In this document: positions 34,060-44,100 of the stretch, piece after piece
Numbering within the stretch: the stretch's first letter is position 1
Layout of the letters: every line of letters starts with the position of its first letter
Origin: Xanthostigma xanthostigma
Lineage: Eukaryota > Arthropoda > Insecta > Raphidioptera > Raphidiidae
Direction: 5' to 3'
DNA: 64,000 bases
Assembly (NCBI GenBank): GCA_963575645.1
Contig: OY754464.1
Location: 63,524,948 to 63,588,947 of the forward strand
Notes under the pieces: generated by a model
Seen by the model: the letters and a program-made list of their open reading frames with translations, nothing else
Told to the model about the DNA's origin: nothing
The model's database searches: none
Program-made: the position numbers and the translations under genes

Positions 34060-34255
34060 AATAAAAAATAAAAAATAGTTAGTTCTTACCACAACAGTTT
34101 TATTAGCGGATGTACATTTCGAGAGCTATGCTCTCATCTTCAGCAAACACTGAAAACACGTTTAATATTTGCTGAAGATGAGAGCATAGCTCCCGAAATG
34201 TACATCAGCTAATAAAACTGTTGTGGTAAGAAGTAACTATTCTTTATTTTTTAAC
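34060..34255. repeat. Inverted repeat with two hammerhead-like cores
   Basis: The arms share TTCTTACCACAACAGTTTTA and its complement. On the minus strand 34143-34109 reads CTGAAGA, T, GAGAGC-ATA-GCTCTC, GAAA, TGTACATC. On the + strand 34172-34206 repeats this with one stem change. The order CUGANGA, stem II, GAAA, 2-bp stem III, UH is that of minimal hammerheads of Penelope-like elements. One extra base sits before stem II. Confidence 0.75.
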
Positions 34256-34911
34256 AGCACTAGTGTTAAATGGGTCATTTTACGATCGCTATATCAGCAT
34301 TAAAAACGGCTATTTTATATTGGGGTGTGCGTAAAATAGAAGTTTATCTATCACGGGTGTAATAAAGTATAGTTCCGACGAGCAATGATATTATGTTAAA
34401 ACGAGCGGTTGCAAGTTTTAACAGTCACATGAATCGAAATAATATCATTACGTTCGACTACAATACTGCCTTCAATAAAATTCTTACTTTTCATGAAACT
34501 CAGAAACATTTTAAAAATAAATCTATTATAGACTAAAAAATATTATCTATTATGTCAACACATTGATCTACAATTTTCATTATTTCGATATAGAAATTTT
34601 TTAATTTCTTTATTATTTTTGGTTTGCCTGCCTAATTCTAAAAGTCAAATATAATTTGTATAGACAAACCTATCATATATCAATCAAAAATCCTGTTTTT
34701 CCAATAAACACAGCTTTCCAAAATAGCAAAATGGGTAGTGGATTGTCTATGTAGGGCGTAATGAAACATATTTTCGACGACGTATGACATGTTAAATGAG
34801 TTCAACAGTCACACTGCAAGTCAAAATAGCAATGCGCTTTAGATACACACTGTACCTTTTGTCCTACAAAATAGCAGAAAAAATTAATAACTAACCAAAC
34901 AACATAATGCC

Positions 34912-35424
34912 GGCACTTCACATGGCTATTTGTATTTGTGTATTTGGCATATTTGGCAAACAATTACCAAGTGTGGACAGTCTGTTTGACAAAGTGTTGG
35001 CCTTATTTGCCTATTTGACAAATAAGGCCAATACCAAATACGCGTTACCGTGCGCTTGCCGGTTTTTTGAGGCACATCAAAGGAGTCAAATAGGCAAATA
35101 CGCAAATAAGCTGTCCACACAATGGTCATATTCAGAAGCGCACGCGCCGTGAACCTGTACGGACGTGCAGTATTTTTGTGTCTGTGCTGTGAGCGAGAAC
35201 TGGAACAATTACTATTGAAAATGAATTGGGACAATGAAACAGTGCTAAAATTCCTGGAATTTTGAACCTTGCGTTCTGCTGCCAAATGTTTGTGTGTTTG
35301 TTATTTGACTGCCGAGTGTGGATGGTCGTATTTGCCTCTATTTGCATGTTTGTCTTGAACGTCATATATTTTGCCAAATACAACAAACACCCAATAGCAA
35401 ACACAAATAGCCATGTGAAGTGCC
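34912..35424. mobile_element. MITE, TIR GGCACTTCACATGGCTATTT
   Basis: The left end GGCACTTCACATGGCTATTT matches the reverse complement of the right end exactly. Internal direct copies of TATTTGGCA-type words lie between. It is 513 bp with only shadow ORFs and no clear target duplication. Confidence 0.85.
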
Positions 35425-35599
35425 ACCTTAAAAATAATACATGTTTTTTGATGTGACATCCGAGAATAGTGAACTGAACTAAACAAAAATCTTTGTCAAC
35501 ACAATATGTACCTTGGGCAGTTCTGTAGCGTTACGTCACCGGTATAGGTTATCAAGCGAAAGTGGATGGGCTACTTCTAGATGTTATATAAAAAATTGG

Positions 35600-35810
35600 A
35601 TTAATATTAATGACCGCGCACACGTGTCAACCATGAACCTGCACGACTAGCACCTGCTGGTGAAAGTAACCATGTTGTTTAACGGAGTAGCGCACATTAG
35701 ACCGGCTACCTACAACAAGCATCCAGCAACGACCGTCAGTCGGTCGCCTGCAATTTCTGTCTAGCCGTGTTGAACAGACTAGTGATGTGTCGTTTTCATT
35801 GATTAATTTG
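35600..35810 (+). repeat. Dispersed repeat, copy 1 of 3
   Basis: Contains TAACGGAGTAGCGCACATTA and CAGTCGGTCGCCTGCAAT. Related copies lie at 40010-40165 (same strand) and 62640-62745 (opposite strand). The family is unknown. Confidence 0.7.
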
Positions 35811-36286
35811 CATTGATAAAACTACTTAAAAACTGCTAAATGCTCTATCACATGTTACGAAACCTGCACTAAAATTTGCAGCTGGTTTGTGGAGACATCG
35901 TGTAGGTTTGTGCAGTGCAATGCTCGACAAGTGTAAGGTCTTTTATACTTAATTGTATGATATTATATTTTAAAAATCATTTAGTCGAAGTCATCAATTT
36001 TAATTTGTTGTATCAAGTAATCCGGAGATGTATTTTAAATATAAGAAAAATAGACTAAATGTTTTTTTAATATATTATTCCCAGGCTTTAGTTTTATAGT
36101 TTGAAATATATTTTAAAAATTTGTTAGCTACTTAATAGAACAGTAAAAAAACTATAATTTACATTACCTATATGCAATAAAGTATAATTTGTTAAAACAA
36201 ACTTTTCTTGTGTATTTATTGTTTATATCATGAATTAAAAATAAAACTGTTGGCAATTATATATCAACTAGTTATTCCATTGTTAA

Positions 36287-36794
36287 GGGGCTACTCGCTC
36301 GAATTTTTGGAAAAAATCATACATTTTTGAACAAAAAAAAATTTATTCTTAAAGTAGAAGAGTCAAACTTTCCATTGACGGATGGAAACTAAAAAAATAT
36401 CGATTTTAAAGAAATGGCGCATCTACGAAAAAAACTTCGGAAACGCTAGAAAATTTGAAGAAAAAACGGTTACTGAATCGCGAAAAATTTTTTATCAGAA
36501 TTTCCATCCGTCAATGGGAAGTTTGACTCTTCTACTTTAAGAATAATTTTTTTTGTTCTAGGATTGTCTGGAAAGCGCTGATCGGACCCACCGTTTCGAG
36601 ACTTTTTTTAATTGCCTCCTGAGTTACAGACAGCTGTGCGCATGCGCGTGGAGCGCGAGCGCAAAAAAAATGGACATATGGTAGAAGGATATGTAAATAA
36701 AATTTTAAAAAACAATTCTCTATCTGCCTTCCTCTTTCTTTGAAACCCGTTCAAAAATGTATGATTTTTTCCAAAAATTCGAGCGAGTAGCCCT
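36287..36794. mobile_element. TTAA-flanked element with 48-bp TIRs
   Basis: The left end GGGGCTACTCGCTCGAATTT and right end AAATTCGAGCGAGTAGCCCT are inverted repeats over about 48 bp. TTAA flanks both sides (36283-36286, 36795-36798). An inner inverted repeat with CTTAAAGTAGAAGAGTCAAA gives a double-hairpin form. TTAA targets are typical of piggyBac-type transposases. Confidence 0.82.
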
Positions 36795-36798
36795 TTAA

Positions 36799-37534
36799 GC
36801 CTCGTGTCCACTTGCAAGTAACTTGCGATAGTTTTTTCACCAGGTTCTTGCTGGCGTGTCTACACTGTATTTTAATTTTTTCCAATTTATTCTGACAACT
36901 TACTCTAGAAAGCTTATTTGCTTAAGTTCTTTACTGACACGTGTACACACACTTTCTTTTTTGTCAGAAAAATGTTTCGATCTCGGCAAATGGCTACTGC
37001 GGTTGTGACACTACTCACTTAAGAAAACAAAAAGAGAAGAAGGAAAATTACAAAAAGCGTAGGAAATTTTGAGTAAGAAAATGGATTCAGCGTAGATCTA
37101 GTTTAGGTATACTTGCTCACTGAATTAAGAATGGAAGATCCACAGCAGTTAAAAAAATTTCTTCGAATGTCTGCACAAGACTTTGATTTTTTTCGCTTAA
37201 TTTGGTAAAGGACAAAATTTATAAGAAAGATACTAAAATGCGATACGCCATCAGATCAGAAGAACGTTTGCCCTAAACACTTCGCTTTCCTTACTCCAGT
37301 GTCTGCGTTCCTCAATTTTTACAACAATCTACTCTCACAGCTTGCTGCAAATATTTCGAAACAGTCCCGAAATGTTCACTGCAAACTAATTTGCTTAGAT
37401 CAGCCGTGTTACACTACAAACTCAACAAGTCAAGTAAACTTGCTGGAATATTTCTCTAGGGCTGCTGGTTACACGCATTGCAAGTGAGTTGTGAGAGTAG
37501 TCTAGGCAACTTTGCTTGCAAGTGGATACGAGCC
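36799..37534. mobile_element. Non-autonomous PIF/Harbinger-type element
   Basis: Ends are GCCTCGTGTCCACTTGCAAG and the reverse complement of GGCTCGTATCCACTTGCAAG. It abuts the TTAA of the previous element. The interior has a decayed PIF transposase N-terminus (36990-37300). The 3-bp duplication is not visible. Confidence 0.75.
36990..37300 (+). pseudogene. PIF/Harbinger transposase N-terminal remnant
   Basis: Across shifting frames the sequence shows VRKWIQRRSSLG, then ELRMEDPQQLKKFLRMSAQD (from 37122), then KKDTKMRYAIRSEERL (near 37222-37268). These appear in the order and spacing of PIF/Harbinger transposases (W-I-x-RR; F-xx-FLRMS-xx-F; KKDT-x-MR-xx-I-xx-EERL). A stop after VxxxF and at least two frameshifts break it. 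The catalytic DDE region is missing, so it is inactive. Confidence 0.75.
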
Positions 37535-38005
37535 TCGTCCTCCATCTTAAGTACTGAACGAGTTGATTCCGGACAAAATCTAGTTAAAATCATATCTCAT
37601 AAACTGGCTTTTGAAAATATGTTTTCTATTTATTTAAAAACAATGCCAGCGGCGCTGTCAACCAGATTTTTTTAGATATCAAGGGAGATCAAGTTGCACT
37701 TCATTCAAAAGGTACCCTATTTCAATTCTTAGCCCACTCGTTAAAAAATTGACATTTCTGATTATCCTAAGAAAATCATCAGTGTTGCTAAAACTATTGT
37801 CAAACAAAAATTCGATTTAATTTATCTTTAAAAAATGTTTATATTTGATAAATAATTCATTTCAATAGGATATTTGACTAAAAAAATGTGTATTGTTATA
37901 TTAATAGAGCTTAGAGCTCTAAATTCTGAACAAAATGGCACTTAAATTACTTCATTCTGGTTTCAAATAAGCTCAAAAAGATTTTTTCCTGTAAAAAACG
38001 TTTTT

Positions 38006-38276
38006 TCTTCATACCTCGATTGAAAGTGCATACTTTTGGCACCAATTTTAAGGCAGGCAGTCTAACATTTACTCCTTGGTGGGATTACACACACTGATGC
38101 GGGAAGTTCGGGTGGTCAACAACCAATCAAGTGTTGTTTAGATGTCGTTTCCATAGTAACCCTATTACATTTCAGCTAATAATAAGAATTGGAATTTCTC
38201 TGTGTTTTTATGTAATTAATACGTAATTAATTAATTAATATATTTAATAAGCGGGCTTACGACCGAGGTATGCAGA
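38006..38276. mobile_element. MITE, TIR TCTTCATACCTCG, copy 2
   Basis: The same ends and interior landmarks (TACTCCTTGGTGGGATTAC, CTTACGACCGAGGTATG) as 23084-23360, with a central segment replaced. Confidence 0.8.
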
Positions 38277-38462
38277 AAAATAGTATACACCATACTGGCC
38301 GAAGGTGTGATAAGCCTCAGGCATCATAGCGCGCAGGGCAATATACATTTTCAGGCTTCAGCCCTTGTGGTGTAATATACTATTGCTATGCCTAGTTTTG
38401 AGTTCATAATTTTATGATCGTGCGTTTATATCATATACTAATATTCCAAAAGTTTTCACACA

Positions 38463-38895
38463 TATTGCTTAGATATTTGATGCAGCGTGAAAATTTGTGT
38501 AACACTTCTTTTGTAATATTTGAACACAAAATCGAAGACCTAGATGAAGGTAGGGGGGCCTAGCCAAGCCGTGAATTTTTAACTTTGCGAAATTTCATTT
38601 GCAAAAAAAGTCCGTGAGGCATTTTGAAATTTGAATACCTTTATATTTAGTATTTAATAAAATAAAAAATAAATAAGCCAGATCATTTAGTCGGGTCTAA
38701 ATGTCTGCCAGGCGGTTACAAAACTGTCAATTACATATACGTAAGTCGTTACAGGTAGGTTGAAGCCTAAGAGAGAGCGTAAATTTCAAAATGCTTCAAG
38801 GACTTTTTTGTAAATAAAATTCTTTCGATTTTGTGTTCACAGCTCAGACATTACAAAAGAAGTGTTACACAAACTCCCCCTCAAATATCTACCCA
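38463..38895. repeat. Inverted repeat with 65-bp arms
   Basis: TGTGTAACACTTCTTTTGTA with its flanks on the left mirrors TACAAAAGAAGTGTTACACA on the right. The inner sequence with GTCCGTGAGGCATTTTGAAA and its partner is also inverted. Confidence 0.8.
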
Positions 38896-39495
38896 AAAAT
38901 AATTGATAGCTCTTGGACTATAATGCGATGTTTAAAGTCACGTGACAAATAGGTAAAAAAAAAGGTTATGAAACTTATAGGTAGGTATATAAAAAAACAT
39001 AATTTTAAAAAATATTTTAGAGTATTCATTTAATAAAAAAAATCAGTCAAATGCCCTATTGGTGTCTTATTATAAAATGATTAAATCGTTTTTGAAGTTA
39101 AACAATCAATTAATAAATTAATTTTTAAATTAATGTTTAATAGAAAAAAATGAAAGACTAAAAAGAAGAAAATAACTATAACAAAAAGAACTTTTTTCAC
39201 TATCCCCTATAAAGAAGCTACTTTTTATGTGCGCGTAGTGGTAGTAAAACGGCCCATTTAACACTAGTGCGTAAAGTAAAATGATAGGGTAATTTACTAT
39301 TAGTAACTATAGAAAGAAATGTGCTACACAAATTAAATGTCAAACATTTTAAAAATGACATGAACAGATATTATATGTATAGGGGGTAGTAAAAAAATAT
39401 AGTATATATCTCGGATGTAATGATAATATGACTCGTGTGACTGTTAAAACTTGCTGCTGCTCGTTATAACATAATGTCACTCGTCCACAATTTAT

Positions 39496-40875
39496 TTCAT
39501 TAAGTTCTAGATACATAAAATATTATTTAAAGACAAGCTTTTATTGAAATGCACTAAAAAACAGGAATATTTGATAATTTATATAAGTAATAATATTAAT
39601 TAGTTTATTTAATTATTATGTCCTTTCCTACTAAATACTTTTTGAATAATAAATACATAATGTTTCATGACGTTTTTATGTCTAAGAAAATATAAAAAAA
39701 ATATTATTTAACGTCTAACATGAATGAAGACACTCACCACACTTTTTCTCATATAAAACACTATTTTAAATTTCCAACCTGATTATAAATTAATTTTAAT
39801 ATAAGCAGTCAAGTATAAAAATATTTTATATTTAAATATTATTACAAAAATAAATTTGTTGTAGAAAATTATTTTTAATGTTAAACTATTGATTGTATGA
39901 AGGGAAATTTATCATAATTGTGTACGTTAAAATATATAATACATAAACAAGTTTCTCTTTTCTTTGCTGCCAATAAAACACACCGCGCACACATATTCAG
40001 CACGGACCAGAAAACCCTGTTCGTAAAGGTCCAGGTGTTATTTAACAGAGTAACGCGTATTATAGACCAGCACCAGCAACCTGCAACGACCATCAGTCGG
40101 TCGCCTGCAATCTCTGTCTATCCGTGATGAACCGATCTATTGTGCTAGTGATGTGTCGTTTTCATTAATAGGGTGAATTCAAAACCTTTTTTAACTTCCC
40201 GCTATATTGTTTTTACCCCGATTTTTTGAAAATCGAGTTTTCGTCAGATCTCGACATTTCCAGGTTCTAGGAAGCTATTCCGACTATTTTTGCCGATGAT
40301 GTCCGTAGGGCTGTTTATGTGTTTGTGTATACATGTATGTCCTCTTGTTACTTTTGTGTGATTATACCTAACTTCCAGAAAATTCGTTCAAAACAAAAAA
40401 AAATATAACATTTTTGTTTGTTATCCACGTAATAGTGCTTTGGTCGAGAGGCGGGAGGGGCGAGGGGGAGGGCAATTGCACAAATTATCTCCCCTATATA
40501 CGCGCCTGACCTAATTACCATTCAAATGAGATTAACATACACATACACCCCATCATGCTATATACAAATTTTGAGTTGAGAGCTCCCCTCTTCAAAAATC
40601 AATTAATCTTAAAAAAAAAGTTTCTGTACTTCGATTGTGTCTGAACTCTTTATCTGAAATCGTTCAAAATTTAAAATAGGGACGCGGACACTTGATTACT
40701 TTACTTATAAAGATTTTAAAAATGACTACACAATCGACAGATTGAACTAAAACATTTTGAAATCATCTGATTAAACAAAATTAATTTAAGTATCTTATTG
40801 TCGAAAGTAACCGTGCATTAACAAATAAAATCTTGAATACAGAATTTTAAAAAGTTTTTACTCGACAACTAATAA
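39496..40875. other. Spacer upstream of UGT-A
   Basis: AT-rich. It includes dispersed repeat copy 2 (40010-40165) and a repeat with CCGATGATGTCCGTAGGG near 40295. A TATAAA at 40706 could be a core promoter for UGT-A, but its spacing to the start codon (170-227 bp) is not diagnostic. Confidence 0.5.
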
Positions 40876-40932
40876 ATGATATTATTCCTTTGTAATAATT
40901 CATCGACATTAGTAGTTATTTCAAATTTTAAA

Positions 40933-41149
40933 ATGATTATAATCACAAAAATTTTAATTCTGATTTTAACTTATAAAAGTGTCCAAAGTGCAAATATTCT
41001 AGCAATCATCCCAGTGAGTTCTCCAAGTCATTACGTTTGGACATTTCCGATTTTAAAAAATCTCGCTAGAAATGGTCACAATATAACTTTTTTAAGTCCA
41101 GATCCGGAAAAGCAGCCCATGAAAAACATAACACTTATACAAATAACAG
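40933..41149 (+). CDS. UGT-A exon 1
   Basis: Signal peptide, then ANILAIIPVSSPSHYVW with the catalytic His, to LIQIT before GTAAAC. It ends in phase 1 (G|GT). Upstream in-frame ATG at 40876. Confidence 0.88.
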
Positions 41150-44100
41150 GTAAACAATTCATTTAAAATTAATATTTTTAATTTTGTCAAAAAAATCATT
41201 CTTAACTATGGACAGGGACTATATTAAAATTAAACGAAAAAATTGTTAATATTTCTCCAGTTAAGTGCCTATTTGATTTAAATAAGGCATCACGTTTTTA
41301 TTGTAACAGGTCCTCTGCATAACGGAGATTTATTCTTTTTTTAAATTCCATCAATTATTTTAAAATAACAAACGTTTTATAAATACATAAAGGTTTCTCA
41401 AAAGTTCTCCATCTCTAAAAAACCGAGTGGGTGAATTACCCTCTCGGAATTTTCTGAGTGGGTAGTACTACCCACTATACCCACATTATCCGCCGGCCCA
41501 GTTAAAAAAATTAAAGGTTGTTCTAAGTTTTTAATAAACTTAATAATACGATGAAGGAAGGTTTTGGTTGAGGATCATAAATAAATAAGCTTTATCAATG
41601 TTTGGCTAGTGGCCACTAGCGAAACATTGGTAAATCTTATTTATTTATGATCCTCAACCAAAACCTTCCTTCATCGTAGCATTCTATTGGATCAACACTA
41701 CTTTATACTGAAAATATTAATAATATTTTAACATTTTTAGGTGTATATGAAGTGTTACAAGCAAAATATAATTACACAACTGTTGTTGATATGACTAGAC
41801 TCGGAGATTGGTACGGTGTCTTTGATTGGATGAGTACAACCTGTCAAGCATCACTAGGAAGCAGAGCAGTTAAAAAGTTGAAATCCTATCCAAAAAATGC
41901 ATTCGATCTAATCATAATGGACATGGTCATCAGCGAATGCTTCTATCCATTCGTTCAGTATTTCGGATCGCCTCCAATAGTCAGCACGAGTCCTTACGGT
42001 TTCTATCCGTGGACATCCAGTATGACCGGAGATTACGAGTATCCTGCCGTGATACCAATCATCGGAGACTACACTAGCAATATGATTTTTTATCAGCGTT
42101 TCTGGAACACCTTGTTTTCTCACTATTTGCGTTATTACAGGAATCAACACTATTTGCCGAAAGCTGAAGACATTGCTAAACAACACTTTGGTAAGAATAT
42201 CACACCGCTAAAAGTAACTGACGCAAACATCAGCATATTTTTGGTGAACAATGATCCTTTAATGGATTATCCTAGGCCGGTACCACCAAACGTTATACAA
42301 GTGGCAGGAATTCACATTGAACCAACCGAAAAAACCACTGATGTAAGTCGAATAAACATAAACTAAATCTAACATCACCCGTACCGGTCGTTTTTTTTTT
42401 TCGAAAACGGTTAGTCGTAGAGAGTTGTGTGAAAAATAAAAGCCCTAATGAAGAATTGAATGGTGATATTTTTTTCCTCCGGAAAGGTCGGCTTCCCTAT
42501 TAGTATCCAGAATGTTCAGAACTTCGGAATTTTAAATGGCACGATAGGTCGAAATTGGTACTGTTGAAAAGATCTTCAAAAAATAAGCAAGTTTTGTGGG
42601 ACATTTTTTTTTTTGTTACGGCCACCCCTGTTAAGGAACTTTCGTTTGAAATTATTAAATTAACATGTCATAATAATTAATTTTAAAAGTCGGCATTTGA
42701 AATCTAGTTACCTAATTAAACAATGTCACAATAAGTTTTCAATAATTGAAATTGTTGTTTTTTTAATTTAAAAAGTCCGAATTAAAAACCTAGTGAATAA
42801 TAATAATAATAAAACAATGTCATAAATGTTTAAACTGTCTTCCATTTCCTTCTAAACACTGCTGAGCTCTTCTAGATATGCTATGAGTACCTCCAAGTTT
42901 TCCGACAAAAAAAAAAAACAATTGCAATTATTGAAAACTTATTGTGACATTGTTTAATTAGGTACTAGATTTTAAATGCCAACTTTTAAAATTAAGTTCG
43001 TTATTATGACATGTTAATTTAATAATTTCAAACGAATATTACTTAACAGGGGTGGCAGTAACAAAAAAATGTCCTACAAAACTTGCTTATTTTTTAAAGA
43101 TCTTTTCAACAATACCACTTTCGACCTATCCTGCCATTTAAAAGTCCGGAGTTCTGAACATTCCGGAGCAAACTAATAGAGAAGCTGACTTTTCCGAAGG
43201 AAAAAAATATCACCATTCGATTCTTAATTTTATAATACAGATTTGTGACACAACTCTCTACGACTAACAGTTTTTGAAAAAAAACGACCGTTACAGGTGG
43301 TCTGACTCACCTTGTATAAAAATAAACGAACAAAGGCAGAAATTTCCTTAGCTACAAATTTGATTGGTGACTTTTCATTCCACCTGAATTTTTATCGGTA
43401 TTCGGATTCATGGGGACTTTTTGTTAGAAGTACAATATCAAGGCTCATACCAAAACCTAGCTTTCCGAGATTTTTTCCGAAAGGCAATGTCTACTTACCC
43501 TGGACTATAACCAATGTGAGAATAGAAACGTGAAATTATTTAGACGTGGTTTGATTCATTACAGAACATATTAGATTTTTTGGATAGCGCCGTCGATGAC
43601 GGTTTCATATTATTTTCACTGGGTTCAAACGTTCGTTCGAAGGAGCTTTCGGGTGAGAAGATAGCTACATTATTAAACACTTTTCAAAGTATACCACAAA
43701 AGGTCTTATGGAAATGGGAAGATGACTCATTACCTGGTAAACCAGACAATGTAATGATCGCTAAATGGATACCATCGCAAGGAAACGTACTAGGTTTGTA
43801 GAACGAAATATCAATTTTCAAACTTTATTTTTTCTTTAAAATATGAACTAACAATGTACGCTGAATATACTTAAAAAAAAGTGTGCATGAGACTACACGT
43901 TGTAGTATTTGTTAACGATTTTCTTACTTCAAAATTAGGAAATGGTTATGTAGAATTTGTTACCGTGTAGAGTGCGTTTGACGTTCGCAACTATAAGGCG
44001 TAGTTTACATGAGAGGCGTTCAACGCGCGTTGGCCCAACGCGCGTTTACAGTTTCTATACAATTGTATAGAACTGTTTATATGATAACGCGCGTTCAACG

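Larger units (their letters stand above)
34258..39495. repeat. Distant inverted repeat pair bounding 5.2 kb
   Basis: CACTAGTGTTAAATGGG at about 34258 recurs inverted at about 39252-39270. GTTTTAACAGTCACA with its flanks (34370-34465) recurs inverted at 39405-39495. The pair may be the ends of one large element or two old copies of a family. No transposase belonging to it was found. Confidence 0.5.
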
